A DNA stretch of 64,000 nt from Psychrobacter sp. 28M-43 (GTDB lineage: Bacteria; Pseudomonadota; Gammaproteobacteria; Pseudomonadales; Moraxellaceae): NCBI RefSeq assembly GCF_014770435.1, contig NZ_CP061739.1, forward strand, positions 1,612,001 to 1,676,000. Direction: 5' to 3'. Made by a program: the position numbers and the translations under genes. Shown here piece by piece: positions 54,053 through 62,998 of the stretch (its first letter is position 1; each line of letters begins with the position of its first letter). A model generated the notes under the pieces. The model did no database searches and was not told the origin of the DNA. It was given only the letters and a program-made list of their open reading frames with translations.

Positions 54053-55369
54053 ATGAATATTTTGGTGGTTGGCTCAGGTGGTCGCGAACACGCATTGGCA
54101 TGGCAATGTGCAAAAGATGACAATGTAAAAAATGTCTACATCGCTCCTGGTAATGCTGGCACCGCCCTTGAGCCTAAATGCCAAAACGTTACGCTAGAGT
54201 CTACCGACGCTGACGCAGGCGAGCATAGTGCTGTTATCGCGTTTTGTCAAAATAATGATATCGACATGGTGATTGTTGGTCCAGAAGCACCTTTGGTTAC
54301 GGGTCTTGTTGATGCTTGTCGTGAAGCAGGTATCAAAGCATGGGGCCCTACAGCGTACTGTGCACAGTTAGAAGGCTCAAAAACTTTTGCTAAAGAGTTC
54401 ATGGAGCAAAACAACATTCCAACCGCTGCTTATCAAGGTTTTACCAACGCAGTCGCTGCAAAAGCCTATGTCGATGAGCAAGGCGCGCCTATCGTTATCA
54501 AAGCAGATGGTCTCGCTGCAGGTAAAGGTGTTATCGTCGCTGAAACGATCGAACAAGCACATGAAGCTATCGACGATATGCTAGCGGACAATAAGTTCGG
54601 TGATGCTGGCAGCCGCGTGGTTATCGAGCAGTTTTTACAGGGTGAAGAAGCCAGCTTTATCTGTATGATTGATGGTGACAACATCCTACCAATGGCAACT
54701 AGCCAAGATCACAAACGTGCTTTTGAAGGTGATACTGGTCCAAACACTGGCGGTATGGGCGCCTACTCCCCTGCTCCAGTTGTTACCAGCGATGTTCATA
54801 ACAAAGTCATGCAGCAAGTGATTCAACCAGTAGTCGATGCCATGAAAAACGCAGGCCATACTTATACTGGATTCTTATACGCTGGTCTTATGATTGATAA
54901 GGCAGGCGACCCGTATGTTATCGAATTTAACTGCCGTTTTGGTGATCCAGAAACGCAGCCTATCTTAATGCGTTTGCAGTCATCAATGGTCGATTTGGTC
55001 GCACAAGGTTTGGCAGGTCAGTTACCTAGTGAAGCAAAATGGGATGCGCGCCCTGCTCTAGGTATCGTCGTTGCATCAAAAGGCTACCCTGAAACTTCGT
55101 CTAAAGGTGATGTGATTGCAGGCTTGCCAGAACTAGATCCTAACAACGACAATGCTGTTAAAGTTTTCCATGCTGGCACGGCATTTTCTAACGATAATGA
55201 TAAAGAAGTCGTTACAAACGGCGGGCGCGTCTTATGTGTAACTGCGCTAGCAGATAGCATTTCTGATGCTCAGCAAGCAGCATTAGCAGTCACTGCTGCT
55301 ATCAGTTTTGATGGTGCGCAATATCGCCGTGATATTGGTCACCATGCCATCACTCGCGAAAATGCTTAG
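54053..55369 (+). CDS. purD: Phosphoribosylamine-glycine ligase
   Basis: Second step of purine synthesis: joins glycine to phosphoribosylamine with ATP. The 438-residue protein (start ATG 54053, next to AAAAGG; longer frames start at 54050 and 54032) begins MNILVVGSGGREHALAW, the PurD N-terminal motif, and has the ATP-grasp elements PIVIKADGLAAGKGVIVAET, DGDNILPMATSQDHKRAFEGDTGPNTGGMGAYSP and IEFNCRFGDPETQ. A terminator lies 125 bp downstream. Confidence 0.95.
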   Translation: MNILVVGSGGREHALAWQCAKDDNVKNVYIAPGNAGTALEPKCQNVTLESTDADAGEHSAVIAFCQNNDIDMVIVGPEAPLVTGLVDACREAGIKAWGPTAYCAQLEGSKTFAKEFMEQNNIPTAAYQGFTNAVAAKAYVDEQGAPIVIKADGLAAGKGVIVAETIEQAHEAIDDMLADNKFGDAGSRVVIEQFLQGEEASFICMIDGDNILPMATSQDHKRAFEGDTGPNTGGMGAYSPAPVVTSDVHNKVMQQVIQPVVDAMKNAGHTYTGFLYAGLMIDKAGDPYVIEFNCRFGDPETQPILMRLQSSMVDLVAQGLAGQLPSEAKWDARPALGIVVASKGYPETSSKGDVIAGLPELDPNNDNAVKVFHAGTAFSNDNDKEVVTNGGRVLCVTALADSISDAQQAALAVTAAISFDGAQYRRDIGHHAITRENA

Positions 55370-55493
55370 CAGCTAAGGCGTACTAAAAACATATTGAGTA
55401 ACGTCTTGGGCAATATTTTAGATAATGCGGAGATTTCGCTCAATATGTTTGATTAATAGTATTTCTGTATTTTATAGCTCTAAATCATTATTT

Positions 55494-55523
55494 GACCTAG
55501 CATTATGCTAGGTCTTATTTTTT
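55494..55523 (+). terminator. Intrinsic terminator of purD
   Basis: GACCTAGCA/TGCTAGGTC stem with a 3-base loop and a T-rich tail. Confidence 0.8.
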
Positions 55524-55639
55524 AGTATCTTTTTAATACCAATCTATTGGCTATAAATAGATTTTTCTAAGTTTTAACAGTCAGTTAACTTGCTAGAAAA
55601 ATCTAGCTATTTATAAATCATATTTAAATTAGTAAGCAC

Positions 55640-55750
55640 CTATTTATCAATAGTTACCGCTAGACATTGGCTTACAAAGTAACTATCAATGGCCAGCTTA
55701 GGCTCATAAAACCAACGCGCTTTATATGATACAATTTTGTACCTGTGCAT
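55640..55750 (-). CDS. Possible 36-residue ORF with strong ribosome-binding site
   Basis: ATG 55750 is preceded by ACAAGGGAGACGTG, a strong Shine-Dalgarno at good distance. The product would be MHRYKIVSYKARWFYEPKLA..., ending at TAA 55640. It is not recognised, lies in a gene-free gap and could be chance. No other support. Confidence 0.2.
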   Translation of the reverse strand: MHRYKIVSYKARWFYEPKLAIDSYFVSQCLAVTIDK

Positions 55751-55805
55751 CACGTCTCCCTTGTATTGTAGGTTTCGAACCCGCAAATCAATACCAATTG
55801 GATGA

Positions 55806-57212
55806 ATGATTATACTTATGGCAAATGATACGTCTAAACCTTTTAGCAACAAGCAGTCAATCGATAGCCTAAAAACCTCAGGGTTTGATCGTCGTATGTC
55901 GATTGCAAAAACTTCTTTGAATATTGGTCGTCGTTGGGCGGGTAATAGCGTGTCTGGTATGTTCTTAAATAAAGAAGCACGTACTGCACGTAATCAGGCG
56001 TTTATGGAAACTCAGGCAAACTATCTGGCATCAGAGCTGGGTAAACTGAAAGGTTCGGTCGTCAAGATTGGTCAAATGCTAGCGATTTATGGTGAGCACA
56101 TACTGCCACCAGAGATCACACGCGCTTTGCAAACCCTTAATGATGATACAGCGACATTAACTTGGCCGACGATTGAGCAAACATTACGCCAGTTACTGGG
56201 CAACAAACTAAACGAGCTAGACATTGATCCTGTCCCCATCGGAACTGCTTCTCTTGCTCAAGTTCATCGTGCGACCGTGCTCGCCACTGGCGAACAAGTT
56301 GTGTTAAAAATTCAGTATCCAGGTGTGGCAGACGCTATTAACTCTGATCTTGCCTTGTTCAAACGATTGTTAAAAGTAAGTAATATCGTTCCCCAAACAC
56401 GCGCACTCGACGCTTGGTTTGAGGAAATACGTGACCTACTCCATCACGAAGTCGATTATGAAGCGGAAGCGGCTACGACGGAGCGTTTTTACGAGCGTTT
56501 AATTGATGATCCGCGCTATATCGTGCCTAAGATTAATCGTACTTATTCTAAAAAACGTCTGCTATGTATGTCATACGAGCCAGGTATCACTGTGGTATCA
56601 GAAGCATTGCAATTACTACCTCATGAACGCCGTAATGCCATTGGTCAAGCAGCTATAGAAATCATGATGCAAGAGATTTTTGTATGGGGCGAAATGCAGA
56701 CCGATCCTAACTTTGGTAATTATCTGGTGCGTGTGAGCGAAAACGAAGAAGATATCGATAGATTGGTTTTGCTAGATTTTGGAGCGATTCGTCAGTTTGA
56801 TGGTAACTTATTAACGATTGCCCGTGGTTTATTACGCGCAGGATATCGCCATGATCAGCAAGCAATGAGCATTGCTATGAAAGGATACGACTTTTTCGAT
56901 AGCATGAGTAATAAAGTACGTTCAGATATTGCTTCGTTATTTTTGCTTGCTACCGAGCCTTTTAGTGACCCTGAGAAAAACACCAATATCCCTAGCGAAT
57001 GTTTAGATGAACAGAACCGCTATATTTGGGCCAATAGTAAACTACATTCACGCCTATCTACTACGGCCACACGTGCAATGCAGTCCTTTGAATTTAATCT
57101 GCCACCAAAAGAATTTATGTTTATCAGCCGTAAGTTTATCGGTGCATATACCTTTTTAACTGTTTTAGATGCGCATACCAACTCTAATAGCCTCGTAAAA
57201 CCTTATTTATAA
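55806..57212 (+). CDS. ABC1/UbiB-family atypical kinase
   Basis: A 468-residue member of the ABC1/ADCK/UbiB family, which act as atypical kinase-like ATPases in ubiquinone synthesis and lipid handling. Visible features: the KxGQ motif (LKGSVVKIGQMLAIYGE), PIGTASLAQVHRATVLATGEQVVLKIQYPGV with the VLK lysine, HEVDYEAEA and the metal-binding VLLDFGAIRQF. The protein is shorter than UbiB (about 546) and lacks its C-terminal transmembrane pair. The start is either ATG 55806 or ATG 55818. No ubi neighbours are present. Confidence 0.85.
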   Translation: MIILMANDTSKPFSNKQSIDSLKTSGFDRRMSIAKTSLNIGRRWAGNSVSGMFLNKEARTARNQAFMETQANYLASELGKLKGSVVKIGQMLAIYGEHILPPEITRALQTLNDDTATLTWPTIEQTLRQLLGNKLNELDIDPVPIGTASLAQVHRATVLATGEQVVLKIQYPGVADAINSDLALFKRLLKVSNIVPQTRALDAWFEEIRDLLHHEVDYEAEAATTERFYERLIDDPRYIVPKINRTYSKKRLLCMSYEPGITVVSEALQLLPHERRNAIGQAAIEIMMQEIFVWGEMQTDPNFGNYLVRVSENEEDIDRLVLLDFGAIRQFDGNLLTIARGLLRAGYRHDQQAMSIAMKGYDFFDSMSNKVRSDIASLFLLATEPFSDPEKNTNIPSECLDEQNRYIWANSKLHSRLSTTATRAMQSFEFNLPPKEFMFISRKFIGAYTFLTVLDAHTNSNSLVKPYL

Positions 57213-57227
57213 ACCGTGCAAATTTTG

Positions 57228-57252
57228 AGCCGTCTTTTAGTGACGGCTTTTT
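57228..57252 (+). terminator. Intrinsic terminator of the ABC1 kinase gene
   Basis: AGCCGTC/GACGGCT stem with a 7-base loop and a T5 tail. Confidence 0.75.
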
Positions 57253-57346
57253 AACTTTTCGATTTCATTTGCTTAGGCTATTTTATATCTAATATTACTA
57301 ACTTTACTGTGTATTACTGACATAAGCCCTATATTTACTTAGGCTA

Positions 57347-58021
57347 TTATTTTTCGCTTATAGCCCTTACCTGCCAATCATCAAATCTTGTTTTATACCA
57401 CTTCGGCTTACGAATGCTTAGCTCCCAACACACTTCTTGTCGTGCAAGATATTTTACTTCGAAATGAGTGCGCTGACTGGTCGCTGGTACTCGAGAACGT
57501 GTTGATGGTAGACACCATACTTTGGTTGCTTGGTGTTCTGCATTGTCCATATAGGATTCAATATTGGTCACTAATACCACTTCTCCGCCCACCTGCAAGC
57601 GTGATAAGAGAAACTCAAAAAAAGGCATGTTCAGCCATTGCTGATTTGGATTATGCTGTTCAGGATTGGGATAAAGAATAAATATTTTAGCCAAGCTCTT
57701 TGGTTTAATGGCATGCACTGTCCATGCAATCGCATCCGCATGAATCGCATCTAGGTTTGATAAATTTTGTAGAATGGCTAATTTTGAGAATGCTTCAAAT
57801 TTATTACGCGTGCGTTCAATGGCTATCAGATGCTTATCAGGATTTTGTGCGGCAAAGCTAAGTGCATGCTTACCCTTCCCTGCCCCAATCTCTAGCATCA
57901 ACGGTTTTTCACTTTTATTGTCATTGATGATAGTTGGAATAATAAAGTCACGCGGTGCTGACAGTTTTTGTGGTTGAAAGGCACGCTCTTGCTGATGCGT
58001 GAGATCAATATTGTCGGTCAT
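57347..58021 (-). CDS. Divergent TrmB-like SAM methyltransferase
   Basis: A 224-residue class I methyltransferase closest to TrmB, the tRNA guanine-46 N7 enzyme. The SAM motif MLEIGAGKGKHAL, the following IAIERTRNKFEAF, and the C-terminal RTHFEVKYLARQEVCWELSI agree with TrmB. The catalytic-loop motif that normally reads F/LPDPWPK+RH appears as ILYPNPEQHNPNQQWLNM, changing the conserved Asp and Trp and most Lys/Arg residues. It may be a paralogue with altered substrate or a degenerate TrmB; a normal TrmB would be expected elsewhere. Surrounding genes do not help. Confidence 0.75.
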   Translation of the reverse strand: MTDNIDLTHQQERAFQPQKLSAPRDFIIPTIINDNKSEKPLMLEIGAGKGKHALSFAAQNPDKHLIAIERTRNKFEAFSKLAILQNLSNLDAIHADAIAWTVHAIKPKSLAKIFILYPNPEQHNPNQQWLNMPFFEFLLSRLQVGGEVVLVTNIESYMDNAEHQATKVWCLPSTRSRVPATSQRTHFEVKYLARQEVCWELSIRKPKWYKTRFDDWQVRAISEK

Positions 58022-58210
58022 CTACTATCCTTAAAGCATTTGTCTTTTGTCATTATTCGGCCCCATGCTATTATATAGTCAATCCAATTGAATAGTAATA
58101 CAGCGATAGCAAGTACGCCTCGTTTCGTCGTAATTTAAATGACGGATGCGTTTTATGCTTGTGCCATATGCAACCAATACTAATAACATTTAGGACATTG
58201 CTCTTTTCTT

Positions 58211-58402
58211 ATGACTGACTCTACTGCAAATACGCCCCCAAAGACCTACCCTTGCCCACGTTGCGGTACCCAGACGGCCTGGCAAGACAATAAATATAAG
58301 CCGTTTTGTAGCAGTCGCTGCAAGTTGATCGACTTAGGTGCTTGGGCAAACGAAGACTACACCTTACCTGCAGAAACCACGCCTTTTTCTGACGAGCTAT
58401 AA
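58211..58402 (+). CDS. yacG: YacG, DNA gyrase inhibitor family zinc protein
   Basis: A 63-residue zinc-finger protein; E. coli YacG binds GyrB and blocks its activity. The four zinc Cys are in YPCPRCG and KPFCSSRCK, followed by the conserved [12 protein letters not shown]. Length and motif match. It lies 40 bp ahead of argD on the same strand and may be co-transcribed with it. Confidence 0.92.
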   Translation: MTDSTANTPPKTYPCPRCGTQTAWQDNKYKPFCSSRCKLIDLGAWANEDYTLPAETTPFSDEL

Positions 58403-58442
58403 CCCACACTTTTACTCAATTATTATACCAAGGATGCTTTAC

Positions 58443-59624
58443 ATGTCTGCTACTTACCTGATGCCCACTTATAATCGTCAACCAATCAGCTTTACACGCG
58501 GTACAGGCAGTTGGCTCTATACCAAAGATGACACGCCTTACTTAGATGCTTTGACTGGTATTGCGGTATGCGGCTTAGGACACTGTCATCCACAAGTCAC
58601 TGACGCGATTCAGCAGCAAGCAGGTATGTTAATTCATACGAGCAACTTGTTTGGCATTGATTGGCAAGAGCGTGCTGGAGAGATACTATGTACCGCCGCC
58701 CAAATGGACAGTGTGTTTTTTGCCAATAGTGGCGCCGAAGCCAATGAAGCTGCATTGAAACTGGCACGTTTATACGCGTACAAGCAAGGTTTTAAACGTC
58801 CAAAAGTTATCGTAATGGAGCAATCGTTCCATGGTCGTACGTTATTATCTTTGTCAGCTACTGCAAATCCAAAAGCACGTGAAGGGTTTTATACACTAGA
58901 TGAAGACTTTATTCGTGTGCCATTTGGCGATATTACTGCCGTCAAACAAGCTGCTCAAGAACATGATGACATCTGCGCTATCTTTGTAGAGCCGATTCAA
59001 GGCGAAGGTGGCCTAAATACGGCAGCCAATGGCTTCACTTATCTTGAAGAGCTACAAGCAGAATGTGACGCTCATAACTGGCTATTTATGCTGGATGAAG
59101 TACAAACAGGTAATGGCCGTACGGGTAAATACTTTGCTTATCAACACAGCAACGCTCGTCCTGATGTGTTGACGACAGCCAAAGGCCTAGGTAATGGTTT
59201 CCCAGTCGGTGCGTGCATGGTCCGTGGCCGTGCCAATGGTCTGTTTGGTGCTGGTAGCCATGGCTCTACTTATGGTGGCACGCCATTGGCCAGCCGTGTG
59301 GTACATAGCGTATATGACGTACTAGCAAATAGTAACATCATGGAAAATGCAGTGACTGAGGGTTTATTCATCAGAGAAAGTATCGTTGATACATTTGGCC
59401 AACATGGCGTTAGTAGTCGCGGTGCAGGTATGATGATTGGTATCGCGCTACCTGAAGATATGGATTGTAGCCAACTGGTGGATCGTGCCCGTGATGAGCA
59501 AAATCTAATCATCAATGTGACGGGTGGTCATGTTGTACGTTTGCTGCCGCCGCTTAACATGAGCCGTGATGAAAGCACACAAGTCGCTGAGCGTTTAATC
59601 AATCTACTAAAGCCATCATTTTAA
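58443..59624 (+). CDS. argD: Acetylornithine/succinyldiaminopimelate aminotransferase
   Basis: PLP-dependent transaminase of arginine synthesis that converts N-acetylglutamate semialdehyde to acetylornithine; often also serves lysine synthesis. The 393-residue protein begins at ATG 58443 with CAAGGATG upstream (the longer frame to 58338 overlaps yacG). It has ALTGIAVCGLGHCHP, FFANSGAEANEAALKLAR, EPIQGEGG, LDEVQTGNGRTG and the PLP lysine Lys247 in TTAKGLGNGFPVG. A terminator follows at 59655. Confidence 0.93.
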   Translation: MSATYLMPTYNRQPISFTRGTGSWLYTKDDTPYLDALTGIAVCGLGHCHPQVTDAIQQQAGMLIHTSNLFGIDWQERAGEILCTAAQMDSVFFANSGAEANEAALKLARLYAYKQGFKRPKVIVMEQSFHGRTLLSLSATANPKAREGFYTLDEDFIRVPFGDITAVKQAAQEHDDICAIFVEPIQGEGGLNTAANGFTYLEELQAECDAHNWLFMLDEVQTGNGRTGKYFAYQHSNARPDVLTTAKGLGNGFPVGACMVRGRANGLFGAGSHGSTYGGTPLASRVVHSVYDVLANSNIMENAVTEGLFIRESIVDTFGQHGVSSRGAGMMIGIALPEDMDCSQLVDRARDEQNLIINVTGGHVVRLLPPLNMSRDESTQVAERLINLLKPSF

Positions 59625-59654
59625 AATATGCTTCAACGTTAATAATAGACAATA

Positions 59655-59692
59655 AAAAAGCCTATAGATGATTCATTATCTATAGGCTTTTT
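59655..59692 (+). terminator. Intrinsic terminator of argD (also faces the LysR gene)
   Basis: 15-bp stem AAAAAGCCTATAGAT/ATCTATAGGCTTTTT with an 8-base loop, with A and T tracts usable in both directions between converging genes. Confidence 0.9.
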
Positions 59693-59744
59693 GCTAACTG
59701 CTTATTGCTAACTAAAAACGTTTTGTGCGTAGTGAGAACAACAC

Positions 59745-60644
59745 TTAATTCGCATGGAAGTATTTCTTCAGTACTTCTAGGCAACGAGTGATTTTAGCTG
59801 GCTGTTGGTCGCGATTTAAAGTGACCGCATATAGCACAAAGCTTGGTAACTGATAGCCAGTCAACACTTCTACCAGCTCTCCACTTTCAAGCTCTTTTTT
59901 GACGTCCATCTCTAACATTCTAACCAAACCGTGACCTTCTTTTGCCAACGTCGTCGCCATAAACACGTTATTGGTATAGATACGTGAGTTCATTTTGACA
60001 CGCGTTTTTTTGCCAGTTTCAGTCTGAATCATATCGATCTGATTGGCATCTTTCATGATTTCAATACAGATTAATTGATGCTCAGCCAAATCTTTAGGCG
60101 TATTTAGCTTACTATGCTGACGTAGATACTGAGGTGAGGCAACCAGTAATTGGCGCACATCGGTCAATGGATGACTGCTCAGACTAGAATCATTAATCGA
60201 TGGGCTCATGCGAATGGCAATATCAATACGCTCGTCAATCATATCAATATAATGATTGTCAGCTAGATAAGTGACGCTTAGATCATCATGTGCCGCCATC
60301 CACGTAGAGAGTGCTGGCAGTATATGATTAACACCAAGCTCAGGAGTCGTCGATACACGCAAGCTACCTGCTAGCTCATCACGTAATTGATTGACTTTGA
60401 TACGCCCTTGCTCCGCTGCACTGACGACATCTTTTGCCGCTTCATAAAAGCTCTCGCCAGCTTCTGTTAAGCTTAGCTTACGAGTTGAGCGGTGCAGCAA
60501 TACCACGCCAAGCTCGTTCTCTAACGAACGAATTTGCTGACTGACTGCACTGGTTGTAATACCTAGCTCACGTGCTGAGCCACTAAAAGAGCCATGTCCG
60601 ACCACACTGGCGAACACAGCCATACCGCGTAAATTATCCAACAT
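59745..60644 (-). CDS. LysR-family transcriptional regulator
   Basis: A 299-residue regulator with the usual N-terminal winged helix (MAVFASVVGHGSFSGSARELGITTSAVSQQIRSLENELGVVLLHRS) and a C-terminal effector-binding domain (SLRVSTTPELG onwards). It is similar in layout to the CrgA/PtxR-like group of single-gene regulators. No divergent partner is adjacent: dnaX lies upstream on the same strand. AGGTGAG precedes the ATG. The regulated genes and ligand are unknown. Confidence 0.9.
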   Translation of the reverse strand: MLDNLRGMAVFASVVGHGSFSGSARELGITTSAVSQQIRSLENELGVVLLHRSTRKLSLTEAGESFYEAAKDVVSAAEQGRIKVNQLRDELAGSLRVSTTPELGVNHILPALSTWMAAHDDLSVTYLADNHYIDMIDERIDIAIRMSPSINDSSLSSHPLTDVRQLLVASPQYLRQHSKLNTPKDLAEHQLICIEIMKDANQIDMIQTETGKKTRVKMNSRIYTNNVFMATTLAKEGHGLVRMLEMDVKKELESGELVEVLTGYQLPSFVLYAVTLNRDQQPAKITRCLEVLKKYFHAN

Positions 60645-60772
60645 ATTCTCACCTAAACGTCATTTCAGTTTTTAATATAACTTAACCATTATAACGACTT
60701 TGCATTCATCTTATCGTTATCAAATGGTTCTCTCTTGTTTGATAAATATATTTTGACCCGTAATAAAAACAA

Positions 60773-60810
60773 AAATATCAAGGTGATATATTGCTATCAC
60801 CTTGATATTT
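60773..60810 (-). terminator. Intrinsic terminator of dnaX
   Basis: 16-bp perfect stem AAATATCAAGGTGATA/TATCACCTTGATATTT with a 6-base loop, followed on the minus strand by a T-rich tract. It lies about 70 bp after the dnaX stop. Confidence 0.85.
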
Positions 60811-60877
60811 AATATAAAACTACGTTCAATATATAAATATACTTTTAGATATTTTGAGCAAACACTGCTCTAAAATT

Positions 60878-62929
60878 TCAATACAGCTGTACTTTACCCA
60901 TTTTCCCCTCACCGCGTTCAGTTAAATACTGCATTACTGGTGTTTTTAGCAATTTCGTTTCAGCAACGATTTTCGCTTGCTCTAAACGTTTCTTCTGTCG
61001 GCGCTCTGGGGTTTTATCTTCGGTCTGCATGATACTACTATCAATTTTCAAGTCAATGTCAGCTTGTGTAAATTGCTGTTGTAGCTTAGCTGCCAATTGC
61101 TGAAAAGTGACCTGCAAATGCTTACTATCAACACTGGTCAAAAACGTGGCTTTGCCATTGCATTGACCAGTCATTGTCCCTTGTCGTGCTAGTGCTAGCT
61201 CATCTTGTGCTAATACCTCGCTTTCACGAGCAGTTTGTAACCAATAGTCCCACTTTTCTGGGTTCCACTCGCCTGTCAGTTCTTGAGGTGGACAACGCAG
61301 CAACGTACGTGGATCTTCATCAGAGTTGGCTGTTAATTGAGAATCATTTGCGCCAGGCTCAACAACTGGTTCAGGCTCAACAACTGGTTCAGGCTCAACA
61401 ACTGGTTCAGGCTCAACAACTGGTTCAGGCTCAACAACTGGTTCAGGCTCAACAACTGGTTCAGGCTCAACAACTGGTTCAGGCTCAACAACTGGTTCAG
61501 GCTCAACAACTGGTTCAGGCTCAACAACTGGTTCAGGCTCAACAACTGGTTCAGGCTCAACAACTGGTTCAGGCTCAACAACTGGTTCAGGCTCAACAAC
61601 TGGTTCAGGCATAGCACTAGCCATTGACTGTGCTAAATTGTCATTATCATAAATACCGCTTTGCAGCTCATCGTGACTTGAAGTCTGATAGTCAACACTA
61701 TAAAGCTCTGGCGGCGGTGCTGACGCTTCATGTGCAATAGCATCTGGAGCTGATACGGAAGAAACTGGTTCTATAGCTGGTACTTTGGTAGCAGACCCAT
61801 CACTATCATGAGTATTGCTCAAGACTTCATCGACTGGCAAAGGACGAAACGCCAATAAACGCAAGATGCACATCTCAAGCGCTTGCATCGGTGTACTTGC
61901 AAGCTTGACACCTTCACGTGCCTGTACAACAATTTCATAATACAGCTGCAAGACATCAGGGCTGATATGCTGAGCTAGCGTATAAATATCTTTTGCTTGC
62001 GCCTCATTGACATTAAGAGCGACCTCGGGCAACAGCTGGGTCAATGCCAACTGATGTAACAGCTCAGCGAGCCCATCAAACATACTAGTCGCATCGACCA
62101 TTTGCGCGCGCATTTGCTCAATATGAGCAGCAACCGCAGACTTATCATGATTATAGATATCTGTGATTAGACGCACTAAGTCAGCAGCATCAATAAGACC
62201 AAGCATTGCATTGACAGTCGCATCATCCAGTGCGCCTTGACCAAAAGCAATGGCTTGATCGGTCAATGATAGAGCATCACGCACAGAACCTTTGGCTGCA
62301 CTTGCTAACTGCCAAATCGCTGGCTGAGTATAGCCTACCTGCTCTTTGGTCAAGATATTTGCCAAGTGCTCGCTAAGTAACGTTTGTGGTAATGGGCGTA
62401 GTACAAACTGCAAGCAGCGCGAAATAATCGTAATTGGTAGCTTCTGTGGATCAGTCGTCGCTAATAAAAACTTCACATGTTCAGGTGGCTCTTCTAACGT
62501 TTTTAATAGCGCGTTAAAGCTGTGCGTAGACAGCATATGTACTTCATCAATCAGATAGACCTTATAACGCCCTTGGCTTGGCGCATAAGGCACGTTGTCT
62601 AATAATTCACGCGTGTCTTCAACCTTGGTACGAGAAGCGGCATCAATCTCAATAAGATCAATAAAACGCCCCTGATCAATAGCAACGCAATTATCACATA
62701 CGCCGCAAGGCGTACTGGTAATACCTGTATCACAGTTTAAGCACTTAGATAAGATGCGCGCAATCGTCGTCTTACCCACTCCGCGAGTTCCAGTAAACAG
62801 ATAAGCATGATGCAAGCGGTTATAATCAATCGCATTAATCAACGCTTGAGACACATGCGTCTGCCCAATCAACTCGTGAAAGTTTTTTGGTCGGTATTTG
62901 CGAGCTAAAACTTGATATTGCTGCGTCAT
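60878..62929 (-). CDS. dnaX: DNA polymerase III gamma/tau subunit
   Basis: Clamp-loader ATPase that loads the sliding clamp and, as tau, links polymerases to the helicase. The start ATG 62929 gives MTQQYQVLARKYRPKNFHELIG. The 683-residue protein has Walker A GTRGVGKTT, zinc Cys cluster CLNCDTGITSTPCGVCDNC, Walker B LIDEVHML and the sensor ATTDPQKLP. Residues about 442-525 are a (PEPVVE)14 repeat in the linker between the clamp-loader part and the tau-specific C-terminal domain (about 540-683). I saw no convincing slippery site for a gamma product; tau-only expression is possible. Confidence 0.94.
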   Translation of the reverse strand: MTQQYQVLARKYRPKNFHELIGQTHVSQALINAIDYNRLHHAYLFTGTRGVGKTTIARILSKCLNCDTGITSTPCGVCDNCVAIDQGRFIDLIEIDAASRTKVEDTRELLDNVPYAPSQGRYKVYLIDEVHMLSTHSFNALLKTLEEPPEHVKFLLATTDPQKLPITIISRCLQFVLRPLPQTLLSEHLANILTKEQVGYTQPAIWQLASAAKGSVRDALSLTDQAIAFGQGALDDATVNAMLGLIDAADLVRLITDIYNHDKSAVAAHIEQMRAQMVDATSMFDGLAELLHQLALTQLLPEVALNVNEAQAKDIYTLAQHISPDVLQLYYEIVVQAREGVKLASTPMQALEMCILRLLAFRPLPVDEVLSNTHDSDGSATKVPAIEPVSSVSAPDAIAHEASAPPPELYSVDYQTSSHDELQSGIYDNDNLAQSMASAMPEPVVEPEPVVEPEPVVEPEPVVEPEPVVEPEPVVEPEPVVEPEPVVEPEPVVEPEPVVEPEPVVEPEPVVEPEPVVEPEPVVEPGANDSQLTANSDEDPRTLLRCPPQELTGEWNPEKWDYWLQTARESEVLAQDELALARQGTMTGQCNGKATFLTSVDSKHLQVTFQQLAAKLQQQFTQADIDLKIDSSIMQTEDKTPERRQKKRLEQAKIVAETKLLKTPVMQYLTERGEGKMGKVQLY
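61355..61606. repeat. Perfect 14-copy 18-bp tandem repeat inside dnaX
   Basis: The 18-bp unit AGGCTCAACAACTGGTTC (plus strand) is repeated 14 times without a mismatch, coding (minus) for six residues PEPVVE. Units are a multiple of three, so copy-number change keeps the dnaX frame. The perfect identity points to recent expansion or homogenisation. Confidence 0.95.
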
Positions 62930-62998
62930 AAGAAATGCCAATGTAAATAATACAAATATAAAGGAAGCGTCGGGTTAGTGAATCGTACTATGTTTAGG

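Larger units (their letters stand above)
55370..55805. other. Gap after purD
   Basis: Contains the purD terminator and a possible short minus-strand ORF (55640-55750). The rest is AT-rich with no recognised feature. Confidence 0.35.

Noticed and set aside
55770..55785. tRNA T-arm-like GGGTTCGAAACC on the minus strand
   Set aside because: The flanking bases do not form the T-stem, and no anticodon or acceptor arms can be built around it.
61355..61606. CRISPR-like array
   Set aside because: The units are contiguous with no spacers and encode PEPVVE in frame with dnaX.
61174..61627. Open frames on both strands with QAQQLV, RLNNWF or NQLLSL repeats
   Set aside because: They are shadows of the 18-bp repeat in dnaX, which has no stop codon in several frames. 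Only the minus-strand dnaX frame matches a family.
62880..62890. AAAAAAC slippery heptamer in dnaX
   Set aside because: It lies at the very start of the gene (codons for PKNF), not near the position where gamma is made, and has no evident stimulatory structure.
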